A DNA stretch of 64,000 nt from Victivallaceae bacterium (GTDB lineage Bacteria > Verrucomicrobiota > Lentisphaeria > Victivallales > Victivallaceae), in assembly GCA_021647315.1 (NCBI GenBank), contig JAKIUY010000003.1, forward strand, positions 1-64,000, read 5' to 3'. The notes under the pieces were generated by a model. That model had not been told where the DNA came from, made no database searches, and saw nothing but the letters and a program-made list of their open reading frames with translations. How positions within the stretch are numbered: position 1 is the first letter of the stretch; every line of letters begins with the position of its first letter. A program made the translations under genes and the position numbers. Positions 27,807-36,845 of this stretch are shown here, in pieces.

Positions 27807-28808
27807 CTAACCTGTTACCGGCAACTGATACTTGCCCGCTTCATAAAGATAGTTCAATGCAACTGCAAGCCCTGCATAATCACCGATAGCTCGTTCCAGT
27901 TTGCTCGGTACTACATCACACTCGTCCAGCATCTGTGACCAACAATAATCAGGCAGATGTTTCATCAACGGCTCCATAAACAGTTCACCGGTAGCCCATG
28001 CCATGGTTCCGAGAATTACTTTGTCAGGATTAAAAATATTGATTATTGCCCCTATCGCCTGGGCGTGACGCAGACTCAACTCTTCCCATAGCCTAACCGC
28101 GTAATTATTACCGTCACGCACCGCTTTTTCGATCGCGATCATATCGATTTTATCAACTTCACCACCGGCATATTTGACGATAGGGTGTTCAGGTTGCGTG
28201 GCAAGTTCCAACTGAACACGTTTGGCGACCGCCACGCCACCGCAGAAAGCCTCATAGCAACCATGCATGCCGCAGCTGCACTGCGGACCGTTAGGATCCA
28301 GACAGATATGACCGATTTCGCCGGCAAAGAAACCGGTGCCGTGCACCAGTTTGCCATTGGCGATAATTCCACCGCCAATGCCAGTACTTAAGGTTAAATA
28401 GATAACATTTTTACCGCCGACGGCGGCACCGAACATCCATTCAGCCAGCACTCCCGCATTAGCGTCATTATCAAAAAAAGTTTCCGTCTTAAATTCATTT
28501 GCCATCAGATCACGGATCGGGACATCGCGCCATTTTTGATTATTGACCGGGGAGGTAAGAATACCGTTGGGAATATCCGCCGGAGCCGGAGCACCAATCC
28601 CGATAGCCTGTAACTGCTCAGTGGTCATATTTGCCTCTTCCAGTAACTGATGGCCGGCGGCGAAAAGTTCCGGCATCACCTCGTCCGGGCCACGACCATG
28701 ACTTGGGATGCGTTTTGACCCGAGTATTTTGCCATCAGATGCTCCAAGAGAAATGACAATTTTCGTGCCACCGATATCAATTCCGAAAAGGTTGAAGCTG
28801 TTACTCAT
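27807..28808 (-). CDS. ROK-family sugar kinase (glucokinase-like)
   Basis: A 333-residue cytoplasmic protein. The ATP-binding motif FGIDIGGTKIVISLG is at residues 8-22, the ROK domain appears as NDANAGVLAEWMFGAA and LSTGIGGGIIANGKLVHGTG, and the zinc site as GEIGHICLDPNGPQCSCGMH plus GCYEAF. The kinase motifs argue for an enzyme (glucokinase or N-acylmannosamine-type) rather than a ROK repressor, since there is no N-terminal HTH. It would phosphorylate sugar released by glycan breakdown. It is divergent from exbB. Confidence 0.88.
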   Translation of the reverse strand: MSNSFNLFGIDIGGTKIVISLGASDGKILGSKRIPSHGRGPDEVMPELFAAGHQLLEEANMTTEQLQAIGIGAPAPADIPNGILTSPVNNQKWRDVPIRDLMANEFKTETFFDNDANAGVLAEWMFGAAVGGKNVIYLTLSTGIGGGIIANGKLVHGTGFFAGEIGHICLDPNGPQCSCGMHGCYEAFCGGVAVAKRVQLELATQPEHPIVKYAGGEVDKIDMIAIEKAVRDGNNYAVRLWEELSLRHAQAIGAIINIFNPDKVILGTMAWATGELFMEPLMKHLPDYCWSQMLDECDVVPSKLERAIGDYAGLAVALNYLYEAGKYQLPVTG

Positions 28809-28910
28809 ATTTAATCCTGTTTTTTTTTATATTTAACTCGACAATTCGTAATAAATTATTATTGTATACTATTATCATTTCACGAAAAGTCTTAACTTAA
28901 AGGATTTAAG

Positions 28911-29663
28911 ATGTATATTCAAGCTCTATATCCATTTTTTGCTTCCGCCGGGGCATATTATGCGTTCAAAGAAAGCGACGGCGTCGGCAAAACAGTTGTT
29001 ATCCTGCTTTTTCTAGGTTCAATGCTGACCTGGACGATTATGATTGAAAAGGGTTTGTCGCTCTTCAGAGCCAGAAACGCTTCAGAAAAATTTATGCAGC
29101 TATTCCGTAAAACCGAATCACCATTCGGCAACTATCGCAATGCCATAAATGATAATAGTCCGCTGGGGCACGTTTACAAAACCGGAATTGAACGGCTGTT
29201 TGATTTTTATGGGGTTACTGGCGAAGAGATGAATACCTTCAATACCACCGGACGCTACCCATGCCGGCATTTAACCGCATCACAACTGGAAGCTCTCAGG
29301 ACGATTCTGGAACGTGAAGTATCAGATCAGATATTGATCCTTGAAGAAAAAATCGGCTTGCTGGCCACTGCCGTCAGCGTCAGTCCGTTCTTCGGTCTGT
29401 TCGGTACGGTATGGGGCGTGATGATTGCCTTCTGCGGTGTTGCCGCCAAAGGGCGAGCGGATATTTCGGCATTGGCACCCGGTGTCAGCGGGGCGTTACT
29501 GACCACCGTGGTCGGTCTGCTGGTGGCAATTCCATCATTGATCGGCTACAACCTGTTGGCAATTACCATTCGCAAAATAACGGTCTATATGGATAACTTC
29601 GTCGAGGAGTTTATCGCCAAAGTAAAACTTGAACAATTAAATCAGAACCTGTCGGAAGAATAA
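28911..29663 (+). CDS. exbB: MotA/TolQ/ExbB proton-channel family protein
   Basis: A 250-residue inner-membrane protein with three membrane segments: about 25-45 (VVILLFLGSMLTWTIMIEKG) and, further on, LLATAVSVSPFFGLFGTVWG and PGVSGALLTTVVGLLVAIPS, the conserved TolQ/ExbB helices. It forms the proton-motive-force-driven complex with the ExbD and TonB homologues that follow. AAAGGA precedes the start. A TATACT box lies at 28865-28870. Confidence 0.9.
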   Translation: MYIQALYPFFASAGAYYAFKESDGVGKTVVILLFLGSMLTWTIMIEKGLSLFRARNASEKFMQLFRKTESPFGNYRNAINDNSPLGHVYKTGIERLFDFYGVTGEEMNTFNTTGRYPCRHLTASQLEALRTILEREVSDQILILEEKIGLLATAVSVSPFFGLFGTVWGVMIAFCGVAAKGRADISALAPGVSGALLTTVVGLLVAIPSLIGYNLLAITIRKITVYMDNFVEEFIAKVKLEQLNQNLSEE

Positions 29664-29665
29664 TC

Positions 29666-30076
29666 ATGGCACGCAGAAAACATCGTTCACAGCTGGATGC
29701 AATTGACGAGATCAACATGACCCCGTTGATCGACCTCACTTTCCTGTTGTTGATTATTTTTATGATCACCACACCGTTGCTTGAAAACAGTGTGGATGTC
29801 TCACCGCCGGAAATGAACGCGAGTGAACTGCCGGATAAAAACAGTTGTTCGATCAACCTCAACCGGAATGGTCAAATTGTTTTCAATAAGATTCCAGTTA
29901 CCAGGCAGGAGCTGGGAATCCGGTTGGCGGCACTGCATGAACAAAATCCGAAAACAGCGGTACTTATCCGGGGTGATGGCGAACGGCGCTACAGTGAAAT
30001 CATGGAGTTGATGAAAACAGTCAAAGATGCAGGAATGACAAATATTTCTCTAGTAACCATGGCAGAAGGGAAGTAG
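29666..30076 (+). CDS. exbD: ExbD/TolR biopolymer transport protein
   Basis: A 136-residue protein with one N-terminal transmembrane helix. INMTPLIDLTFLLLIIFMIT contains the conserved Asp of the ExbD/TolR channel lining, and the periplasmic domain ends with VKDAGMTNISLVT. It starts 2 bases after exbB and would work with ExbB and the downstream TonB protein. Confidence 0.92.
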   Translation: MARRKHRSQLDAIDEINMTPLIDLTFLLLIIFMITTPLLENSVDVSPPEMNASELPDKNSCSINLNRNGQIVFNKIPVTRQELGIRLAALHEQNPKTAVLIRGDGERRYSEIMELMKTVKDAGMTNISLVTMAEGK

Positions 30077-30154
30077 TGTCTGAACGGAAACTCCCGATGC
30101 GAGTGCCCTGTCGCTGGTACGACAAATGCCGGCTTTATCAAAGCCTGGCACTAC

Positions 30155-30296
30155 AAAATCCCGGCGCAGCCGGTTATGTTTAACCCCATTCGGGGTAATA
30201 AATAGCTAACCTCAAAGAGGTTACACAGCAATAGCCGTAGGTTTTAACCTACGGTACAATCACAACATAACACCACAACCCCAAATGGGGTTGGAC
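30155..30296. repeat. Cluster of short palindromes between exbD and tonB
   Basis: Successive palindromes: CCCGGCGCAGCCGG, ACCCCATTCGGGGT, AACCTCAAAGAGGTT, CCGTAGGTTTTAACCTACGG and CAACCCCAAATGGGGTTG. They fill nearly all of the 299-base gap between two genes that should be co-transcribed. It is probably a dispersed repeat cassette and could form several hairpins in the mRNA. Confidence 0.85.
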
Positions 30297-30375
30297 AATA
30301 AAAAGTGTAAATTACTTTTTGAAACATGCCGGACATGGCATCAGTTTAAATGCAGAGCGATAAACAGAAATAAAT

Positions 30376-31191
30376 ATGAAATACAAAAATATAAATTTGA
30401 CAACTGACCAACAACTGAAGTCAGGTGAAATGGTCAGCAGGGCAACTCGGAGAAAAATTCGCAGAACCGTGATAATTACCCATATCGCGGTCGTGCTGGT
30501 ACCGTTTTTGGTATTAATGGTTTATCAGTGGTTCAAACCGACTCCGCCTGAAAGAATTCGAGTGCGCCTGGTGCAAATGCCTCCAGCCGCTGACAGTGAT
30601 AAGCATGCCGCAACTCCGGCAAAAAAAGTGCAAAAGCCCAAGGCTAAACCGAAAAAGAAAAAGAAGAAGAAAACCATCAGCAAGCCGAAGCCGAAAAAGA
30701 AAACAGTCAGCAAACCAAAGCCAAAACCGAAAAAGAAGCCCAAACCTGCGACGAAACGCAAAATACTTAGTGCGAATGACATTAAAATATCCCAAAACGT
30801 GGTAAAAACTAAAACGCCTAAAAAATTATCTCCGGCTGATTTAGAAAAGAAAATTCTTAAGAGCTGGAAAAAGGTCAAATACCCGGTGAAAGCGACAGCA
30901 CGATATAGCGGTAAAGTTATTGCCGCCTACAGTGATACCGTCGGAGCTTACCTCGAACCGATCTGGGAACAGCCGGATAAAGTAAGTCTTGGCGGGCGCT
31001 TCCCGGAAGTCACCATCAGAATTGATATTGGCGGCAACGGCCGAGTCAGCGGTTCCAGAATTATTCGCCACAGCGGTATTTCTGTCATGGACGGTTCCGT
31101 TGACAAGTTACTGAAAAATTTAAAACATGTTCCGCCACCACCTGACAAGCGGGCGAAAAGCGTGACAATCATCATGGCAATCGAAAAATAA
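30376..31191 (+). CDS. tonB: TonB-family energy-transducing protein
   Basis: A 271-residue protein with a cytoplasmic N-terminus, one membrane helix (about residues 33-55, IITHIAVVLVPFLVLMVYQW), a Lys/Pro-rich periplasmic spacer (about 80-130, repeats of KPKPKKK) and a C-terminal TonB-like domain (VTIRIDIGGNGRVSGSRIIR, then a PPPPDKRAKSVT end). It links ExbB/ExbD energy to outer-membrane receptors, none of which lies in the window. Confidence 0.88.
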   Translation: MKYKNINLTTDQQLKSGEMVSRATRRKIRRTVIITHIAVVLVPFLVLMVYQWFKPTPPERIRVRLVQMPPAADSDKHAATPAKKVQKPKAKPKKKKKKKTISKPKPKKKTVSKPKPKPKKKPKPATKRKILSANDIKISQNVVKTKTPKKLSPADLEKKILKSWKKVKYPVKATARYSGKVIAAYSDTVGAYLEPIWEQPDKVSLGGRFPEVTIRIDIGGNGRVSGSRIIRHSGISVMDGSVDKLLKNLKHVPPPPDKRAKSVTIIMAIEK

Positions 31192-31207
31192 CCATGGAGT
31201 TATAAAT

Positions 31208-31708
31208 ATGGACAAAGAACATCTTAAAACATTACGTACCATGCCAATCTTTGGTGGATTGAGCAATGATACTATTGATTATCTTTTTTCTGAAGCAAAG
31301 CTTATAACGCGCGCTAAAGGCGACTATTTTTTTCATGAAAAGGATAAAGGGCATGACCTCTATATTATCCAGCATGGCTCGGCGGTTGTGGTGAAATCAT
31401 GGGAAAATGTTGAATATATCCTTGCTCAGTTGCACCTTGGCGACTGTTTCGGTGAAATGGAATTAATCGATATTTGTCCGCATTCAGCCTCAGTCATTGC
31501 TGAAGAAGACAGTGAAGTGATTGTCATAAAACATAACTCGATAACCAGTTTATTAGAAAAATCACTGGAAGAGTATGCCATTATTATGATGAATATGGGG
31601 CGTGAAGTCAGTCGGCGGTTAAGAACAGCCAATAAGATAATTCTAGAAGAAAATATCAAAGCAGGAAATTTAAAACGCTACCTGGATAGACCTGGAGAAA
31701 AAATATGA
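31208..31708 (+). CDS. Cyclic nucleotide-binding-domain protein
   Basis: A 166-residue protein made of a single cNMP-binding domain (RAKGDYFFHEKDKGHDLYII, QHGSAVVVKS, LGDCFGEMELID, HSASVIAEEDSEVIVIKHNS) plus a C-terminal helix. There is no DNA-binding HTH, so it probably acts as a sensor or adaptor rather than a CRP-type regulator. It follows tonB by 16 bases (GGAG ribosome-binding site). Its stop overlaps the ATG of the cstA remnant (ATGA). Confidence 0.85.
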   Translation: MDKEHLKTLRTMPIFGGLSNDTIDYLFSEAKLITRAKGDYFFHEKDKGHDLYIIQHGSAVVVKSWENVEYILAQLHLGDCFGEMELIDICPHSASVIAEEDSEVIVIKHNSITSLLEKSLEEYAIIMMNMGREVSRRLRTANKIILEENIKAGNLKRYLDRPGEKI

Positions 31709-31803
31709 ATTCATTAATTATTGCAGTAACGGCGGCAGTTCTCTATTTGCTGGCCTATCATACTTATGGCAAATTTATTTTTTATAGAGGTGAAATAGGT
31801 TAG
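31705..31803 (+). pseudogene. Truncated 5' end of a carbon-starvation (CstA-like) gene
   Basis: ATGA-overlapped with the preceding stop, the frame encodes MNSLIIAVTAAVLYLLAYHT followed by YGKFIFYRGEIG and a stop. This matches the first helix of CstA-family peptide/pyruvate transporters (MNSL...AYRFYGKF in homologues). Only 32 residues remain, and the frame runs into the end of a minus-strand peptidase gene, so the rest was lost in a deletion or insertion. Confidence 0.6.
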
Positions 31804-32242
31804 CCTCGGTTACATCTACACCGTAAACGGATTTTGTGCCACTGATCTTCTCCAGCAGAATACCGAAATATGGTGCAAGTTCAACCTTGAGCCTTTTCCG
31901 CTCTGCTAATGTTAGATTTTTTACTGAAACATCCTGTGCCCTGCCGCCCACATGCGGGAAGCCTGGCGACATTCCAGCCTGTAACATAATTTCCCGTTCC
32001 CACCACTGCAATTCAGTTGAATTCAACTCTGTTCGTGTATCCGGCAGTTTTTCGTAGCCGAATGCCGTTTTGAAATCCCGTTTGATATTTGGATAGTTTG
32101 CCTGTTGATCAGGTCCAAGAATAATATCAAGCTGTTCCTGCCAGGTACGATTGCTACTGGTCAGATAGGCCTTACCCTTTAACTCTGGATACTTTTCCTC
32201 AAATCTATTAATCAGTTTTCTAACTTCGGTTTCAATATTCAT
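31775..32242 (-). CDS. M15-type (VanY-like) peptidase domain protein
   Basis: A 155-residue protein without a signal peptide. YLTSSNRTWQEQLDIIL and GFPHVGGRAQDVSV match the S-x-x-R-t...Q and H-x-x-G-x-A-x-D zinc motifs of D-Ala-D-Ala carboxypeptidase/M15 peptidases. Without a leader it may be an endolysin-like or remnant phage function. The gene overlaps the broken cstA end, suggesting it came in with the event that truncated cstA. Confidence 0.7.
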   Translation of the reverse strand: MNIETEVRKLINRFEEKYPELKGKAYLTSSNRTWQEQLDIILGPDQQANYPNIKRDFKTAFGYEKLPDTRTELNSTELQWWEREIMLQAGMSPGFPHVGGRAQDVSVKNLTLAERKRLKVELAPYFGILLEKISGTKSVYGVDVTEANLFHLYKK

Positions 32243-32258
32243 CTGTATATATCCATTT

Positions 32259-33203
32259 TTACTTTGATTCTTTTATTTTGCGCCCGCTTAGCTGGCAGAA
32301 CTGATGACTGTTTATACCCCAGAGGTTGCGAGCTAACTCTAGCAGGTAACCGCGACTGCATGCAAACTCCGATTCAGATTGACCGCGTTCTGAAAAAAGC
32401 TTGAAAACCAGCTCTTTATCGGTCGTTTTAATTTTCTCGCCTTGGATTCTCCGAATCAACCATGGATCTCGTAATAATCCACGGGCGGTAATCACTCCAG
32501 CCACACCTGCCGCTTGCCCCATCTGTTCAGCATCAGCCACCGTGAATATATCACCACTGCCGATAACCGGCACTGTTCCGGACAATTCAACCGCTCGCCT
32601 GAGTCGCTTGATGCCATTACTGACCGGCAGGTAGAGTTCAGTTACCGTCCGGTAATGCATTACAATAAAATCGACATCTGCTGACAAACAGGCTGGAATA
32701 ATCTGTTCCATTTCATCCGCTGAACTATAACCTGAACGCAGTTTGACGCTAAGCGAATGGTTCGGCAATCGCTGACGGATTTTATCCAGTAATGCCGCCA
32801 TGTTTTCCGGTTCGAGCAGAGCTTTGCCGCCATTACCTTTGCGCATTACCTTACGACTCGGACAGGCAAAGTTGAGATTGATTCCGGCAATATCCAATGC
32901 TTTAAGCTGTTCAACTGTTGCCAGCACCAATTCAGTATCACGTCCCATGATCTGAACAATTACCGGCAACCCCCCAGCAGTAAAAGGGGTAATAATTTTT
33001 TTCAGTGCTGCATCTTTAAATGTTGAGTTTGAAATGCGAATGAATGGCGTCATCCAGTAATCGGTCAGTTTAAGCTGATGAAACACTCGGCAATAGAGTG
33101 GTATCATAATCCCCTCCATCGGTCCGGGAAAGACTCGACTCGGTAACGATGCGCCATGCTTCAGAGGCAATGGCTTCAGCCAGAAATTTTCTTTTTCTTT
33201 CAT
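32259..33203 (-). CDS. dus: tRNA-dihydrouridine synthase
   Basis: A 314-residue FMN-dependent enzyme reducing uridines in tRNA. Landmarks: FPGPMEGIMIPLYCRVF (about 25-41), LNFACPSRKVMRKGNGGKAL with the catalytic Cys, SVKLRSGYSS, DFIVMHYRT, VPVIGSGDIFTVADAEQM and ARGLLRDPWLIRR. The GPMEGI start is closest to the DusC branch, but the specificity cannot be fixed. It lies 16 bases upstream of the peptidase gene in the same direction. Confidence 0.93.
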   Translation of the reverse strand: MKEKENFWLKPLPLKHGASLPSRVFPGPMEGIMIPLYCRVFHQLKLTDYWMTPFIRISNSTFKDAALKKIITPFTAGGLPVIVQIMGRDTELVLATVEQLKALDIAGINLNFACPSRKVMRKGNGGKALLEPENMAALLDKIRQRLPNHSLSVKLRSGYSSADEMEQIIPACLSADVDFIVMHYRTVTELYLPVSNGIKRLRRAVELSGTVPVIGSGDIFTVADAEQMGQAAGVAGVITARGLLRDPWLIRRIQGEKIKTTDKELVFKLFSERGQSESEFACSRGYLLELARNLWGINSHQFCQLSGRKIKESK

Positions 33204-33543
33204 TATTTTATCAACTTATCCCCAAAGATAATATTACTTACAGGTATTTTTTAACTAGTTTGGTATTAAATCTAATCTGAATTTTCAGAGTATCAAGACT
33301 GAATGATCTGGCATATCCTTAATTTACTGTAATTTATCCATAATGCCGGTGTATATTTTTGAGCCGAGCTGGGGCGCAGCGTTCCTGGGGAAACTGCATT
33401 CAAAGGATGCCTTTATTCAAGTTTTGTTAAATTCATGCTTGAACCAGATAATCAAGTTTGCTTTTTATTATTAAACATGGCATATTAATTCAATTGTTGG
33501 GGTTTTGAAAGTGCCTCTGTAAAAGAACAAAAGGAAAACTTAA
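33204..33543. other. Intergenic gap, no gene seen
   Basis: A divergent gap of 340 bases, A/T-rich, presumably holding promoters for dus (minus) and the lipoprotein gene (plus). I saw no clear -10/-35 pair, repeat or RNA gene. Confidence 0.5.
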
Positions 33544-34008
33544 ATGAAAAAAATTAAATTTTTATTATTGCTTGGAGCCTGTTGCTGTATTATCACTAGC
33601 GGTTGCCGGGCCATAAAAGCTAACAAAAAGATTAAAGCTCAGGCAATAAGTCAGAACGAACAGGCAAAACTTGATATGATTGCTGATCGTTATGGAAACG
33701 AGCTGCTCAAGTCGATTCAGGAGAATAATTATGAGTTATTCATCAAAAACTTTATGCCTGAAGCAAAAAAGCGGATTACCAAGGCTCAGTTTGAAGCGAA
33801 AGTTGCCAGAGTTAAGGAAAAGATGGGTGATCTGGTCAGTCATAAGTTTCTGACTTCGCTTGACCAGAATATGCTGAAAACTTATGTCTGGAAAACAAAT
33901 TTTGTCCGTAGTACCTCTAAAGGCCCAGTCAAGGTTCAGGAGATCTTCCGGATCATGGTGGTCAAGCTCGATGGACAATACTATATCTGGAACTTCTACC
34001 TCTATTAA
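33544..34008 (+). CDS. Small lipoprotein, DUF3887/4019-like
   Basis: A 154-residue protein with a lipoprotein signal peptide and lipobox (IITSGCRAI, Cys about 21). The mature domain (YGNELLKSIQENNYELFIKN, a helix, KAQFEAKVARVKEKMGD, then the beta-strand end FRIMVVKLDGQYYIWNFYLY) resembles the cystatin/NTF2-like small domains of DUF3887/DUF4019 lipoproteins. Function unknown. AAAAGGAAAAC precedes the ATG. Confidence 0.75.
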   Translation: MKKIKFLLLLGACCCIITSGCRAIKANKKIKAQAISQNEQAKLDMIADRYGNELLKSIQENNYELFIKNFMPEAKKRITKAQFEAKVARVKEKMGDLVSHKFLTSLDQNMLKTYVWKTNFVRSTSKGPVKVQEIFRIMVVKLDGQYYIWNFYLY

Positions 34009-34155
34009 ACGGACGAACAGACGTTCGTCTGGCTTATACAGCTTTAAACTCCGCGACTATCGTCGCGATGGAAACAAAAAGGCAAACCTGTTTTTTGTGA
34101 GTCCATCATGGGTATATCAGGCGCCAAGCGCTCAAACACTAAAGGAAATAATATT

Positions 34156-35499
34156 ATGCTAGATAAAATAACTGCGCTGGAAAATGAACTTAACAGTTTC
34201 GACAGTGCTATTCGCAGTCAGGCACTGGAAGAATTGAATCGTCTGCTTGAAGCTGGTCAGCTTGAAACTGCTCCCGATACTTTAGCACATAACCTGCATT
34301 GCCATACCTTTTTTTCATATAACGGTTACGGATTTTCACCTTCATATATTGTCTGGATCGCTAAAAAAGCCGGCCATTTTGCGGTTGGATGTGTTGATTT
34401 TGACGTGCTTGACGCGGTGGACGAATTTCTTGCTGCCGCCGAATTGCTTGGCATAAGAGCAGTCTGCGGTCTGGAGACCAGAGTCTTCATTAATGAATTG
34501 GCAGATAAAGAGATTAATTCACCCGGAGAACCCGGGGTCTCGTATCACATGGGAGTTGGTTTTACCAGTTCACGCGCCACGGAACCAGTGGCTGCAATAC
34601 TGGCAGAGATGAGTGCAACCGCCCAGAGCAGAACTGAAAAAATTGTTGAGTTGGTCAATGGTTTTATGACTGAAATTGCCCTCGATTTTGCTGTTGATGC
34701 CAGAGTGTTGACACCGGCAGGAAATGTTACCGAGCGCCATGTCTGCGAAGCCTACCGGCTTAAAGCAGAAACAATTTTCCCCGAGACAGAATCACGTGTA
34801 GCATTCTGGGCTGATAAACTTTCTATGGAGAACGAAGCAATTGTCACGATTATTGATGATGCGGCGGCAATGGAAGCTTTGATCAGATCAAAAACGATGA
34901 AATCAGGTGGCGTAGGCTATGTAAAAGCCAACCCTGATTCATTTCCGACCATTGAATCAATGAATGCATTATCTGCCGCCTGTGGGGCGTTGCCGACGAT
35001 TGCCTGGCTTAATGGGGAATCAGCTGGCGAATCAGACCCTGAGGCCTTAGTTGCACTGCATATCGCCAAAGGCGCGGCGGCAATAAATATCATTCCTGAC
35101 CGCAACTGGAATTTTGCTGATGCCGACGTCAAAACTCAGAAAACCGATGAATTGAATCGGGTTATTGCTGCGGCCAAAAAATGTCACCTGCCAATTATTA
35201 TCGGCACGGAAATGAATGCTCCCGGGTTGAAACTGGTCGATGATTTTACCTGTGAAGCCCTGGCACCGTATGTTGATGATTTTGTCGATGGTGCTGCAAT
35301 TATGTTTGCACACACGCTGCTGTCCACGCTTCAGATGGGTTATTTGAGCGAATGGGCGACAGCCAATTTCAACAATGATGCGGATAAATATCAGTTTTAT
35401 GCTCAATTAGGTCGCGCCGCGACTACCGACAAATGGAATCTTATAACCAAGATTTCAGCAGATAAAACACCAACAGAAATCCTTGAACTGCTAAAATAG
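34156..35499 (+). CDS. PHP-domain metal-dependent phosphoesterase-like protein
   Basis: About 447 residues. The ATG at 34156 with AAAGGA upstream is preferred over 34108. A short helical N-terminus is followed by the PHP motif HNLHCHTFFSYNGYGFSP (about 42-59) and later HFAVGCVDFDVLDAVDEFL and GIRAVCGLETRVF, which fit a PHP metal site. The second half (IIGTEMNAPGLKLVDDFTCE) retains acidic residues. Substrate unknown; it is cytosolic. The 34009-34155 gap contains a CAGACGTTCGTCTG palindrome at 34018-34031. Confidence 0.78.
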   Translation: MLDKITALENELNSFDSAIRSQALEELNRLLEAGQLETAPDTLAHNLHCHTFFSYNGYGFSPSYIVWIAKKAGHFAVGCVDFDVLDAVDEFLAAAELLGIRAVCGLETRVFINELADKEINSPGEPGVSYHMGVGFTSSRATEPVAAILAEMSATAQSRTEKIVELVNGFMTEIALDFAVDARVLTPAGNVTERHVCEAYRLKAETIFPETESRVAFWADKLSMENEAIVTIIDDAAAMEALIRSKTMKSGGVGYVKANPDSFPTIESMNALSAACGALPTIAWLNGESAGESDPEALVALHIAKGAAAINIIPDRNWNFADADVKTQKTDELNRVIAAAKKCHLPIIIGTEMNAPGLKLVDDFTCEALAPYVDDFVDGAAIMFAHTLLSTLQMGYLSEWATANFNNDADKYQFYAQLGRAATTDKWNLITKISADKTPTEILELLK

Positions 35500-35700
35500 T
35501 AGTTTGCGATCTCCGAGCGATACTCGTAGAGGACGCAGTAAACAAACAGGTATAGTTTGCAGTAATAGTAGTTTGCGATCTCCGAGCGCAAGTAACAGAT
35601 ACGGGTTGCAGTGGACGCGTCAGAAGATAAGTTAATATTTTAGGTGTATTCTGATATTGCTCTTTGCGTTCGGAGAACGCAAGCTACTAAACTATACAAA
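35497..35700. repeat. Direct repeat region (TAGTTTGCGATCTCCGAGCG)
   Basis: AGTAGTTTGCGATCTCCGAGCG-type units occur twice, near 35499 and 35567, then a TTTGCGTTCGGAGAACGCAA palindrome near 35663. These cover most of the gap between the PHP gene and hemW. I see no gene here. Confidence 0.75.
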
Positions 35701-35713
35701 ATAAAAAACTAAT

Positions 35714-36796
35714 ATGCAAGTTATTGAAAATATTTATATTCATGTCCCGTTTTGTCGGGGGAAATGTGCCTACTGCTGTTTTTATTCAGCAGTTAATGCT
35801 GATAATGAACTTCAGCAAGCCTACCTAGACCGACTTGAAATGGAGCTGCGTTCAAGTGAATTCATAGCTCCGCTTGAGACATTATATATTGGCGGTGGCA
35901 CCCCAACCCTATTGGCAACAGAACAGCTACAACGCCTATTTGCTATGCTACGGAAATATTTGCCCCTAACAGCAGGTACAGAAATATCTATTGAATGTAA
36001 TCCGGCTTCGATTACGCCAGATAAGGCAGCGTTGACTGTTGACTTTGCCAACCGAATTAGTGTTGGCATCCAATCATTTAAACAACAGCATCGCGACACG
36101 TTGGGGCGCAGTGTTAGTGATGATGAGATTGCGTTAGCAATTGAGTTGTTAGGTCATAATCATTTCAACTTAGATCTTATTTATGCAATTCCAGGGCAGC
36201 GAATGGCTGATTGGCTGGATGATCTACGCCAGGCAATTGCTCGTGGTGCGTCACATCTTTCCTGTTACTCTTTGACCCTAGAAGAGGGCACGCCACTGGC
36301 TCAACACAGTGATATTACGATTGACAGTGATATAAGCGCGGCAATGTGGGAAGAGACGGCTATTTTGCTGCATAGCGCCGGACTTGAACGTTATGAAATA
36401 TCCAATTATGCGATTCCGGGGAATGAATGCCGCCACAACCTGAATATTTGGCGGGGCAAAGCTTACCTCGGATTTGGTCCCGCCGCCGCCTCTTTTGATG
36501 GTGTTAAACGCTGGACTCAACCTGCATCGGTTGCGGATTGGCTGCAAGGCGCTAGGGCAGAGGTTGACATGATTGCACCGGATGCCAGAGCCCGGGAAGT
36601 TTTTGCGATGGGACTGCGTACCAGCGATGGCTGGAATCGGGAATTATGGGAAGCCTGCGCGTTGCCTGAGCCACCTGCCTGGGAAGAGATGCTCGTATTG
36701 ACCGATAGTCACAATTTTATTCATGAAAAGAATCAGATCCGTCTAAAACCTTCAGCAATGCTATTCTGGGATGATATTGCCAGCTCTATTATTTGA
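35714..36796 (+). CDS. hemW: HemW-like radical SAM protein (heme chaperone)
   Basis: A 360-residue protein. The cluster motif is HVPFCRGKCAYCCFYS (CX3CX2C, about residues 10-25). Other landmarks: LYIGGGTPTLLATEQLQRLF, ISIECNPASITPDKA, FANRISVGIQSFKQQHRDTL, GRSVSDDE, FNLDLIYAIPGQ and SCYSLTLEEGTPL. The C-terminal part has YEISNYAIPGNECRHNLNIW. Known HemW inserts heme into respiratory proteins. It is a single gene, with a weak ribosome-binding site. Confidence 0.92.
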   Translation: MQVIENIYIHVPFCRGKCAYCCFYSAVNADNELQQAYLDRLEMELRSSEFIAPLETLYIGGGTPTLLATEQLQRLFAMLRKYLPLTAGTEISIECNPASITPDKAALTVDFANRISVGIQSFKQQHRDTLGRSVSDDEIALAIELLGHNHFNLDLIYAIPGQRMADWLDDLRQAIARGASHLSCYSLTLEEGTPLAQHSDITIDSDISAAMWEETAILLHSAGLERYEISNYAIPGNECRHNLNIWRGKAYLGFGPAAASFDGVKRWTQPASVADWLQGARAEVDMIAPDARAREVFAMGLRTSDGWNRELWEACALPEPPAWEEMLVLTDSHNFIHEKNQIRLKPSAMLFWDDIASSII

Positions 36797-36845
36797 ACCT
36801 TATTCGATATTCGACGTTCCGACGCAGTCGGTTATGTTCAAGTAA

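Noticed and set aside
30514-30878. Minus-strand reading frames opposite tonB
   Set aside because: Low-complexity Phe/Leu-rich shadows of the Lys/Pro-rich TonB spacer.
35497-35700. CRISPR-like repeats before hemW
   Set aside because: Only two direct copies with differing neighbours, followed by a palindrome; not an array.
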